Source: Oscheius dolichura (lineage: Eukaryota > Nematoda > Chromadorea > Rhabditida > Rhabditidae). From it: DNA of 64,000 nucleotides. The notes beneath the pieces are model-generated. The model did not search any database. It was not told where the DNA came from and saw only the letters and a program-made list of their open reading frames with translations. Within the stretch, counting starts at the first letter, position 1; each line of letters begins with the position of its first letter. Below, one piece after another: positions 23,201 through 35,200 of this stretch. Location: NCBI GenBank assembly GCA_932521035.1, contig OW051495.1, positions 1,364,001-1,428,000 of the forward strand, in the 5' to 3' direction. The position numbers were made by a program, and so were the translations under genes.

Positions 23201-26200
23201 AACAACGTTTTTTGAGCTAGCGCGATGAGAGAGTAGTGTCATTCGATGGCGCTTCGTGGCGTATTGGCGGTTTATTTTTTACTAAGCTCTGGCGCGTAAC
23301 AGTGACGAATCGACAGCACTTTACCAAAGTTAAGCCTTTTTTCCATAGCCAGCCGGGTTTGGTCAGCTAGCGGTCAGAATGGCTAAGCTTTTCGTTTTGT
23401 CAAAGCCGGGGATTTCGACCAAAACCAGCGGCACGAGGATATTCTAACGCGAGGCCTAGATCCACGCCTGCAACCCCCGCGTCGGCGGCCGCCGGCCGCC
23501 GTAGGCGCGGGGTGAGACTGGAACGCGAGCCTAGGCTCTTGCCCGCGAGCATAACTGGGTCAACCTAGTCACTTTTCTTATAAAAATATGCCTTATGTAA
23601 CCGACGCTTTTTTTAAGCTGAGGAGTTGAGAGTAGGCTCATTCGAGCCGATAATTTTTTCTGCGCCGAACTGCACTTTTAGATTTTTTTAAAAGTGAGGG
23701 AGTGAGGAGGAAGCGACCTTTTAAATTTCCAAAAATGTTACATGTTTTTTTGAGCTAGCGCGACGAGAGTAGTGTCATTCGATGGCGCTTCTTGGCGTAT
23801 TGGCGGTTTATTTTTTACTAAGCTCTGGCGCGTAACAGTGACGAATCGACAGCACTTTACCAAAGTTAAGCCCTTTTTCTATAGGCCGCTGGCCGGCCAA
23901 GGCCCCCTTCACAATAAAACTGGGCACTTCTAGTCAAGCCATATATAAGTATTTATTCCAAAATTGAAGCATACAATTTTTGATATAATCTACAAAGGAA
24001 AATCAGAATGCTTTGCGAACTCAATATTATGAAGGGGTGATGGAACATTTTCCTGCCCACGCTAATCAAATCCTTACTTCCAATCCAATTTCCTTCCATG
24101 TTTATAGAGGATCCGGAACATTTTCTTTTCTAATCTCTTCCCAGAATGAAATTTTCCCAATTGAAGGGGATTATCATACGAGAGGAAAATATAGGGATCA
24201 CACTCTTCCAGCCTCGTTGTGAGCCCCCTTCGCTATTCTACAGTACTGTAAAGAAAATAATTTGTTGCAAAAAATTCGTGGAGCAAATCATTTTTATTAG
24301 ATTCTACAGTATTTATAAAGTTTTCTAAACATAAAAAATACATTCATTTTCGCTACAACTTCCAATTCCAGTTGACCCCAATGACCTCCTTTCCGAGGGC
24401 TACACCGACGCCGAGGGAAACTTCTCCCTCTACGGAGAGGAGGACAAGATATATATATTTCGGCCCTGGCTCCATATCGAGCACGAGTGTGTCATTTCCA
24501 AGGCTGTGAGTGTAACCGGAGCAGAATTACCGGAAATCATGAGAATTTATAGGGCTGTCGCTGTACCGGAGACTACTGCCGTGAAGGAGAAGACGTAGGG
24601 AAAGGTTTATCAGAGAAAAGGAGGAATTCTATTGTTATTGAAGGGGAGTGTCGTCCCGGGGAGCCCTTTTATAGACCGCCGACAGGGAGGCGGAATATGA
24701 ATAACCCATTATAATTGTGCATGGGGAGGGGGTGAACAATTGGATGAACGAAAACAAAATAGGAAAGAAGAGAAATCCCTAAAACATTCTCATTTGAGAT
24801 ACTCGGGACACAAAGAAAAGAACAACTAGGAGGGAGAGGAAGATATAGGCTAGGTAGAGTTTCCATTCTCCAAAAAATATCTAAAGAGAAAGATCCCAGG
24901 ATATTAGAGACAGGGAATAAGGAGGGATCGGAATCACTGGTAGTCGGCGCGATGTTGGAGACCTTTCCAGCTTCCACACTGTAGACGATCGACTCCTCCA
25001 TTATTTCTAGTTGTCCTTTCAGCATGATCTCCATCTGGTTGGCAGGGCATTTCAGCAGGCAGTTTTCCTCCATATCCTTGCTTCTACTCTGATAGAGAAC
25101 TGTGCTCACGGTTCCATTTCTTGAGCAGGGGATGATGAAGGTCTGTGTCGAACAAATGAGTTCTGCTTGTACTTCATTGAAGTCGGAGAAACAGGTGATG
25201 GTTCCAGTAGCTCCAGTGTTGCACTTTGAGCATCCGTGGAAGGCTGTTATAGTTCCATTACAACTGGCTCGGAATGACTGCAACGATGACTTTAATCCCT
25301 TGAAGTTGATCTGAATTTGGACAGCAGTAGACGTGGAGATAGAGGCATGGATTCCTTGCTTTCCCGTGGTATAGGGATAGATGGATAATCCTGGCAGCTT
25401 GAGGGGCAGAGTCTTCTCTTTGTTCTTGAACAGTTCCTGGTAGTTGATCTTCTTACAGGTGCATTTCATTTTATTCTCATCAGCAGGATAGCATAGGCAT
25501 GTGTCCGGGTCGAATGTGCATTGTAGTTGTCCAGCGGTCCCAGCGATGGGGCTCCCAACCAACGAAGGTGGAATCAGGGTCGTCTGTTGAGTGAGGGTGT
25601 TCTGCAGGAAGTGTTCTGAGAGGATCGGCAGCGGAGGTAGAGAGTTGCTCAGCAAGGAGAAGCTCATATTGGGATAACTCTTGATCTGAGCTGGCTTGAG
25701 GGCTACATAGAAGACGAATGGCTTCTGTCCGGTGAGCGTCAGATTTCCACTAACTCGGACTTGTTGACGGAACATCGGGCACGAGAAGGACACATAGGTG
25801 TGTCGGGAGGTTGGTCTGGCATAGGTCCTGTAGAACATACATCCGGGGCAGCAGAAGAAGCAGCCACAGCCGGCGCAGCCACAGGATTCTCGGCAGTAGG
25901 AGTAACCAGGGTACTTGACAGCTTCTTGAGGGAGGTCTTGAAGAGTAGAGTTGACATCGACTCTGGCACAGAAGTCTCCGTGGCATTGTCCAACTCGAGG
26001 GCATCGTTTCACTGCTACTGTTTCGATTTCGTGTTCCCGGGTGTAGAAGTGCAGCTTTTCGGCGCAGAACAGTTTGACCGTCGGAACAGAAATCCTGAGT
26101 GTACCCATAGTCCGATTTCTGTCATCTTTGAAAGTGAAGCAGGACAGCTTGTTGTTTGGCGTCACAGACAAGATTGTTGAGATCGACACTGTGCAAGTTT

Positions 26201-29200
26201 CTTCTCCGTCCAAGGTGGTGACACATTCTTCAGTCGGTACTTGGAATGATGAAGACAGAGTGCATGCGGAACATGTCGGGAGGCAGAGAGCGATTATCGC
26301 GATGAGTAGTAGCGATTCCCTGTGTCGTTTCCTAGCTTGAGAGCGGGCAGATCGGCGATTCCGGCGAGGGATCTGGACTGGGCGAAGGAATTTCCTCCAA
26401 CCGAAGCATAGTAGCCAGCTGAAGGTGTAGACTGGCCATAAGGCTAGGTGAATGAGGAAACGGATAGCTCTGTATCCCATATGGCATAACTTGCAGATGG
26501 AGAAGATGCCAATGAGGATTATCCATAAGAAGCTGACTTCCAAGATGAATATCTTGCGGGATGTACAGGTCCAGTAGTAAGATCCGTAGTCGAGGCAGAA
26601 GGTGCAACTTGGGGCAGTGCAGATCGACTCACGAGGGCAGGTCATCTCGGCATGATAGACTAGAGCTCCGTCCTTATAGCTGAAGAGAGTGAGCATCTTC
26701 TTCACAATGACGAATTCTTCTGGGAAGATGTATTCTGACAGCTCTGTAGTGTTGACACATCTCTTTCCAACATCTTCATTCGACAGGCAGAGGAAATGAA
26801 GAAATCCAGACTCTTCAGAGGTGAATTTCATCGTCCTGGCGGTACAGTTCAGCTCACAGGAGGTGCAGTTCGTCGAAAAAGGCCGTTGGACGTCGTTGAT
26901 GTCAGCTGTTACTGTGGCTATCAAACAGAGGAGGCTGATGAAGTAGAGGTAGTTGGGCCGAGGAAGGTTCTGGACACGGGCCGAGCGTCTTGGCGGATCC
27001 TGAGAAGGTTGTGGAGCAGGTAGAGTGAGTTGAGACGAGGTGGTTGAACGGATTTCCATCGGGTACAAGGAGTTCAACGGCCGTTCAATCTGTGATCGAT
27101 TGGGCAGCATGACAGTAGCTGAGCGGATTGGAGTTGTAGTCGGCAGGTCTACGATCTTTCCTAGTCTCCACTGGGTTCTCGGTAGCGTCTTGTCACCAAT
27201 AACGACGATGTCTCCGATCTGAGGATGAATGGCGTCGGCGGTGGAGCGTGGATTCCTGTGCTCCGTGGCCAGAGAATCATGAAGGGCAGAGAGGTAATGT
27301 CTCCTCCACAGAATCCAGAAGTCATTGGCTCGGCGGATGCTTGTAAGAAGGGCAGCTTGAATAGTGTCTTGTGAGGATAGTCTGATGCGATAGTCAGGAT
27401 CTTGAGAGATGTCTTCGAGTTCGGAGGAGATGGCGAACGGGTCTTCTCCAATGCCAGGAATCAAGATGTCGAGGGGTCGAATCAAAGAGAATTCCTGGTC
27501 CTCAGCGAGATAGGTCAACGGGCGGGAATTCACCGTGGCTTCAGATTCCGTCATGAGTGTCGTGAATTCTTCGAGAGAGAGCATCCGTTTGCCAGCTATA
27601 GTCTTGAATGACGTCTTGAATAGTCCGACCAGGCGTTCATAGACTCCTCCTTGCCAGGGTGCTTCAGCAACGGTAGTCTTCCATATAACCGACTCCAGAG
27701 AAGTTCCTTTAAAGATGTCTTCCTTCAGGAGTGACTTGGTGAGGACTAGCTGCGAAGCGTTGTCCGACAGAATGGAAGTAGGCACTCCTCTCCTAGAAAC
27801 GAAACGTCTGAGAGCCAGGACGAAGTGTTGTGTGGAGAGGGAGGTAGTTGCTTCACAGTGGATAGCTCTTGATGCCATGCAGGTGAAGAGAAGCACCCAT
27901 ACCTTCTTTGATAAGTTGTCTTCAGCTCGGTAGAGGAAGGGTCCTATGTAATCCAGCCCTAGATGAGTGAAAGGGCGAGATGGGGTCATCCTAGTCCAGG
28001 GCAGCTCCGGCATCTCCGGGAGCTCGAACGGCTTGGCACTGTGACGACGACATTTGTAGCAGTAGTGGTGAATGGTACTTTTGACGAGACTTCTTGCTTT
28101 GGGACTCCAGAAGTTCGTCCTGAACTTGGCCAACGTAGTCGTGTACGAAGCGTGGGACAGCTGCTCGTGACAGTGGAGAATCCAGAGACGTGTAATCAGG
28201 CTTGCTCGAGGGAGGTAGATCAACATCTCCGAGCGGATAGAGTCCGTCCTTGATTTAATCCTCCAGAGTTCATCACGGGAGTCGTATTCCAAATTGTAGA
28301 GGCGAATTGTCTTCAGGTCCGGCGGATGAGTCTTCTGAGCTTGACGTATGAGAGCTAGGTCTATTCGGCGTCCAATCCAGTTCCGAAACTCCCAAAATGA
28401 AGTGACAGGAGGGCACGATTTCAGGCGGGGAATGAACTGCTGCAGCAGGCGGATCTTTGACGTAGCGGTAATCATCTTGGCGATCATGAACAACATCAGC
28501 ATCATGTAGACAGTGCGAAGCTTACTGAAACTGCTCACTGATTCCAAAGGGACTAGGGGCGGGAGGATCTTCTGCGGCTGGTCCACAACCGGATAACTGT
28601 CCTCCACGGCCATCAGCGTTGTTTGAATGGAGTTGTGGAGGTCCGTATCTATTTCCAGAGTTGACTTCAGCAAGAACGGAGGTCCATTGAACCATAGAGC
28701 AGAGTCCTTCAGCTCCGAAGGCGTACATCCACGGCTGAGGATGTCGGCAGGGTTGATTTTGGTTCCCACATGTTGGAAGACAATACTGAATGGCGCATTG
28801 AGGATCTCATTCAGCCGATTTTGGACGAAGACTGCTTGGTCCTTGCCAGATCGGATCCATCCCAACACGCAAGACGAGTCAGTCCAGAGGAAGTGTTCCG
28901 AGATATCTAACTTGAGACTCTCATGGACGAATTTGAGAGCTCGGACTCCTACCAGACAGGCCATTAATTCCAGACGGGGAATTGTCATCTTATCCTTGGG
29001 GGCCAGACGGGACTTGGCAAAGAGAAGAGCTGTTTCCAGCTTGTCAGTGTCTTTGTTGACGTATCTGAGGTAGATGCAGCTTCCGTATGCGTATCCTGAG
29101 GCATCAACGAACGCGTGTAGTTCCATCGGCTTGGTCTTGTCCATTGGGATGCAGCGGTTGAGTTTGAATGACACAGGAGACCAGTCTCTCAGTATGCTCC

Positions 29201-32200
29201 TCCATTTGGCAGCTAATTCTGGTGGCAGTTCGTCGGACCAGTTGAGATGTTCTTTCCACAGGTTCTGCAGGAACAGCTTCAAGGGAACGAGCAGGGGAGA
29301 GAGATGTCCGAGTGGGTCAAACAGGGAGGCGGTGAACGACAGAATTGTCTTCTTTGTGCAGCGAAGGTGGTTGAATTCCGACAGTCGGTATGAAAGGGTG
29401 TCAGTCACCGTGTTCCAGGGAATTCCAAGCATTTTGATCGTCGGCGGCGGATCTTCTTCTTGAGCTCGGAAGTAGTTGTTCAAAGCGGCTGAATTGGAGA
29501 CAAAATCACGGAGATTCATTGCTGCTTCAGCGAATATCTCCTTGCTACGTGGAATTTGACGATGGCTTCCTCCACGTTGTCAGCTTCAAGCAAGACATTG
29601 TCGACGTAGAGATTTTGTTCTGAAGCACCGCAGTAGAGACAGGAGATTGATCTTCTGGGCTGGGTCGTTCCAGACTCCCGGGTCCGAGGTGGAGACGGAG
29701 TAGTTGGAAGGTCCAATACATCCTGATTGGACTGTCGAGGCGGCTTGTGTTGACGGAGATTGTTGAGCTGAGCAGGAGCGAATGGATTGTTATCATCGTA
29801 GTTCCGTTCAATCTGTAGCTGGAGTTTGATGATCTTCCCGATGAGATTCAGCAGAACGTCTGTTGTCGGAGTGACGCCATCGGTCCGAGAGAAGACTTTG
29901 TCCATGATGAACTTGGGGAATTTGCTCTCGATGATCTGAGCATACATGACGTCCTTGACAGACTCTCCGCAGTTGTCCAACTGGGCGTAGAGTTGCATCA
30001 TCTCGATGTAGGATGCATGAGTCTCCTCCAAAGTGGCAGTCCGAACACGGAAGGAAAGGAAATTTGACCGTAGTTTGTGTTTGATCGCATGGATGTTTCC
30101 GAATTCTTCTTCCAGTCGTCGGCAAGCAATGTCGTAGTTGGCACCCGTGACATGAATTCCTCTGATGGCATTCAAGGCATTTCCACGTAAACAGTTCAGT
30201 AGACGATGGAATTTGACGATCGGTTCCAACGGCTGGTTTCCAACCATTGCCAAGAAAATCTCCTTGAATTCGGGCCATTCGACTATATTACCCGCAAAAG
30301 TCTTGAGCTTGATAGGTTCCAGTAGAGGCATAGAGATTGCAGTCGGCGTGTAGAATCCTGGCATCGGCGGGACAGGATGATGGCCGTCGAAATGTGTCGG
30401 GGTCGAAATTCCTGGAGATATCGGCGGTGCAGGTGGAGCGAAGTGGTCGTCTAGTGCCTGCTTCTGTTCCTTGGTGAGGAAAGTTTCTCCGGCGGGGGTA
30501 ACACTCCTCAGAGTGTTTTGCTCACTGTCGCCCGAAGAACTTTTGCTCCTCAGTACTTTGGCCCAACGAGAACGCATCGAGTTCAGTTCCTCCACGATGT
30601 CCTTGGCTTCCTCGTAGGTCTGCATGTAGTCTCCATAGGTGTCCACATAATTTTGCCAAATCTGTCGCTCCTCCTCGTCCTCTCTGTACAACAGCTTCCA
30701 TTCTTTGTGGTAGTCGAGCAGCGAGGCCATGTTGTCCTTCAGTCTCTCCTTACACTCCTTGATCTCTTCCAAAACCTCCTCACATACAGCAGTCGTCGCA
30801 TTAGGATCACTTTTCGGATGATCCCTCTGCAGGGCTCGGAATTTCTCAATCCATTTGATGATCCGACCCTTTGTGCATCCAATCTGCGTCCGTAGAGTTC
30901 CACTCATCGAACGTCCCGGGCGAGTAGTCATGCTGATCCCTCCCCTAATAAGAACTCACGATAACCCAGTCGTAGAGTCCAAGCAGCGAGAAGACAGGAT
31001 CCGAAGCACTGGAGTACAATACTAGTGGCAGCCGAATACTAGTAGTAGTAGTCCAGAACAGCAGCAGAAGATTTTGCAGATTACTTTCCAGTGGTCGCCA
31101 TGTCGTGAAGGAGAAGACGTAGGGAAAGGTTTATCAGAGAAAAGGAGGAAATCTATTGTTATTGAAGGGGAGAAGAATCTTATGTTAAAGAAGGGTGTGT
31201 GTGTCGTCCCGGGGAGCCCTTTTATAGACCGCCAACAGGGAGGCGGAATATGAATAACCCATTATAATTGTGCATGGGGAGGGGGTGAACAATTGGATGA
31301 ACGTAAACAAAATAGGAAAGAAGAGAAATCCCTAAAACATTCTCATTTCAGTTAACTACAGCGTGCCCTCGGAATACATCGGAGGAGTCTACGACATGAC
31401 CTACGTCACCCTCGACACCAAAGTTCGTTTCAGAGGAAAAGGAACTTTGATATTAGCTAGTTTTGAATTCACAGACTTATAAAGAGCTACTGAAAAAGAG
31501 AAAATATCAAGAAAATGGAGAATTGCACCGAATTCGCTCCAATAGAGCGTATTTTCGGGGAAAGGGTGCCGGCTTTGCGCTATTCTGTTATAAGAGATGT
31601 ATATTTTTTGGCATACTGTAATCCTATAGGGCCTAATCCATCGAAAAAGCCAAAAACCAGCACCAAAAGGGAAATTATCTTACTAGCGCGGAAAGGACTG
31701 TTTGGCCCAATAGTCATTTTTCCCGTTTCGCAGTTAAAAGTAATCGAGAAGACACAAAATATTCCAAAAATTGCCTTTTACGCTCCTTCTCAACTAATTC
31801 CCGCTATTTTCAGGTCCCCGGAGAGTCCGAGGAGTGCTAAATCCCCTCAGATTGCCAGAAGATTCAACAGAAATCTATCTTCCCCTTGCTAATAATAAGA
31901 CTCTAACACTTTTTTGAATACCTTGTAAATACGGTAATAAACAGTTTTGATTGTAGAATACACTGGCGAACGACTAAATCAAAGCTAAATAGATGAAAAT
32001 ATGGGGGGAACGCATTTATTTGCTCAGTGAAACGAATAATTTCAAGATGGGATCCAATGAGCTTTTTTAGAAAGTCAATACCTGGTGGAGAAGCAACCTT
32101 TTCACGAAGAGAAAAATTGACCTCGGGCATCAATACCCGGTAAGGAAACGCAGGGAGCAGGATACAAAATTGACTTTTTTTGTGGTTTTTTTGAAATCGA

Positions 32201-35200
32201 CCAAAAATTTATCACTTTATCAAGTTCAGTTGGGTTTGGATTGGAAATATGGTTTGGATTGGGGAAAAAAAAGAAAAAAATGGATTGGAAATATGGTTTG
32301 GATTGGGAAAAAAAAAAGAAAAAATGGATTGGAAATATGGTTTGGATTGGGAAAAAAAAAAGAAAAAATGGATTGGAAATATGGTTTGGATTGGGAAAAA
32401 AAAGAAAAAATGGATTGGAAATATGTATTCAAAATAGATTTATTAGCTACCGCTTCATTAGGGATATTTGATGTCCAATTGAAGCAACTACTACTAACAG
32501 TTTATTGGTGATCAGATCAGAAGAATACCAAGGAGAGCATCTAGAAAGTACAGTAAGAAAGACGGCAGGGAAAAATAGCCGTATTGTGTGAAATTGGATC
32601 ACACTTCGAAAGATTGAGAACATTTGTAGCAGTGTTTTAGTTAGCCTATAAAGTTGCAAACGTTGCTTCCTTACAATTTCTTGCTAGACTTACTATTACG
32701 AAAAGTCGTAATACACACATTTTCTCTATAATTAGCAATATTTCGTTTTTATAAGTTTTACGGGAGCTTTATAGTTTCCCACTACTGATAACTGGAATAC
32801 CACGTAGACTCTATTGGTGAATACACAAAGGCCCCAATATATCTATCGAGTTCTATCAAGTAAACTTCGACTTCAATAGAAATTTTCCTTCACAAACTAG
32901 CCAAAAAAATAAGAAATCACATCAAATCAAAGCTGATCTTATTCACACGGATTCACGCTGACTTTTCTATTGTTCAGTATACGTTAAAATTCCTTTGAGC
33001 CGCTAATCTTTGTCTCAAAACGGAGCCAACATGGGAAGGACGCCTTTTGCTCGAAGGGAAGTATATAGTTTGCGGCAATGTTTCAATTCCGCTTTATAAA
33101 ATCGACATCAGTCGTCCAAACTAATAGGCCGATTTCTACTCACCTAATTTTCCTCCTCTTTTTTTCTAGAAATGCTGACAATTCCTTCCTTTCCCACCAT
33201 GTTCCTCCCTGAATTATCATCATTTCTCACATTAGTGGATTCGACAAAAGGGCAGACACCCGGCCGCTGCCATGGAAACACCACCTCACCCCGCCCCAGT
33301 TCTTTTAGTCATCATTTCTATTCTTCGTCTCCTCTCGCCCGATGTCCCGACACTCTTACAAGCTGTGTTATGCCGCCAAAAGAGGACGAGCTGAGCCGAT
33401 TCGAGCTATGTTCCACTACCACGGTGTGCCATTCGAGGATCACATCTTTGACAAGGACGACTGGCCAAAGATCAAAGCTAGTAAGCTTCTTTTTTCTATT
33501 CAAAGCGTGAAAATCGAATAACCATCTTGTTTGAAAATCAGACTTTTAAAAGGGCTGTGTAGAGCCGAATTTTTTAAAGTTTTTGCCAGATGCTCCCAAA
33601 GCGCAATATTTTTTGATTGAAAATGGCTTCTAACAATATTAGAACGGTGAAAAAATGCAGATAGGTGGTCAACTATCGACTAGAAACAATAAAAGGTTGC
33701 CTTTTTGGAGGATTACCGAAAAAGTAAAAAAATTATACCTGGGAATATTCTCCTATTCTTCTGATCTCTTTCTTCGTTTCAATAAGCACATAAATAATTA
33801 TTAGTAGCCGCGGTTGTTAGTCTCAGATCTGCTAGTGCGGCAAAAACAAACTTCAAACAGTTTTATGAAGGTCTAGATCGCCGGAATGGGACATTCAGAC
33901 AAAAGTTATCCGAAATGGGGGAGGTTCAACACGGGATAAAAAGTCCAGCTCTATATTTTTGGGGTCAATATTAGCTGGAGCGGGACAAAAAGCACATTTC
34001 ATGATCTGAAATTATATCAGAGACTGGAAATCCTGCTTTTTTTGCCAGTATCGGACTCTTCGGGGTTTACGGTTGCTGCTGACTTACATGGGCAAACGCC
34101 CGGGCACTTCGCGTTACGTAACCTATCCACTGTCAAATTTTGTGGGGCTACAGATTGTTTAGTCATGGGGCAGTTGAGATGTGACTGGGTTGATTAGAAT
34201 CGTCTTGACGTGCTCTCCAACTAGGTCTTTGAATTTTTGAAAGAAATGACCGAGATACGGACACGGCCTGACACTTCCGTCGACTCCCAAAAACGGGCGC
34301 GCCCAAAATTGGGCGGCTCGGTCCTCGCTAGTCGGATCCCCTGCACCCGTAAAGTCTCGGCAAGTCAAAGATATAAAGGCGACACTTTGTAACAGCTTTG
34401 ACTGAAGATGATCCTCCTGCCGAGACGATACGGGTGCAGGTATTCGGATTATCGAGTACCGAGCCAATTCGGGGTTTTCTTCATGTATGCCGTTTACTCG
34501 AGAGTAACTTTACCGTTTCACGTTTCCAAACGTCTCTTCAACAATTTTTAACCGCCACTGATAAATAAATAAACGGCTTGAAACCTACTGTCCACACATG
34601 AAGAGGAACCCGCTGAGGAATCGTTCCGCCGGCTCGCGTACCAACATCAAATTTGTCCATTTGTCCCCGTTCCTGGCTAATTTTTTCAGCTGGCTGATCC
34701 GGTGCAGTTCGTTCGAGTTTCGGCACGGTCTGTAAAGAGTAAAAAGGCGAAAATCAAAGGCCCGCAATAGATTTTATCTCCCCCTTTCGTCGGAGGAATT
34801 TTTCTAACAAAAAACGTCTCACCGATCCGTATCCAACGTGAGATTTCGACCGGTCGAGGACCATTTGGACGGGTTGAAGAGGAGGCAAAGGATGGCGGTC
34901 AACAGGGTCGACATATTTTTGGGGATTACGCAGGCAGAGAGGGAATGGGAAGGAGCAACCTGTGATCAGAATCAACAGTGACCGAAATTGGAAGCATTTC
35001 ATAATAATCCCGAAACTTTTAAAGGAACCGACTCGGTCCTCGATAGTCCGATCCTCTGCACCCGTAAAGTCTTGGCAAGATAAAGATATAAATTTTGTAA
35101 CAATTTTGAATAAAGAAGAGCCTCCTGCCGAGACTTTACGGGTGCAGGGGAGCGAACTATCGAAAACCGGGCCAACTGGAAAGGAGACAGTTCGGAATCG

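Larger units (their letters stand above)
24582..31345 (-). mobile_element. BEL/Pao LTR retroelement with Env, defective
   Basis: A 6.76-kb element bounded by direct repeats starting TG and ending CA: 5' LTR 31106-31345, 3' LTR 24582-24792. It reads on the minus strand: LTR, primer site, gag, truncated pol, env, LTR. Nematode Cer-type BEL elements with a phlebovirus-derived Env are known; this copy belongs with them by domain order. It has lost protease and the N-terminal half of RT, carries a frame break between its two ORFs and another near the Env C-terminus. No matching target-site duplication is visible (left flank TGCCG, right flank TTTCA). It occupies intron 3 of a TTR gene in antisense orientation. 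The LTRs differ by three substitutions and one 29-bp indel, so insertion is not very recent. Confidence 0.9.

Noticed and set aside
25739-29463. Many 60-150 aa ORFs antisense or out of frame within the retroelement
   Set aside because: They are shadows of the long Pol-Env and Gag frames and lack any domain.
24581-31351. Donor at GAC|GTAGGG inside the LTR for TTR exon 3
   Set aside because: It would leave exon 4 out of phase; only C|GTGAAG keeps the frame.
21694-31840. TTR gene as a pseudogene killed by the retroelement
   Set aside because: All exon phases match if the element is removed as an intron, with GT and TTTCAG at its edges, so loss of function is not implied by the sequence.
32241-32425. 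CRISPR array
   Set aside because: Contiguous repeat units without spacers, in eukaryotic DNA.
32170-32511. K/W/G-rich ORFs as a repeat protein
   Set aside because: They arise from a 44-bp minisatellite that is open in all plus frames and have no start/stop or splice context.
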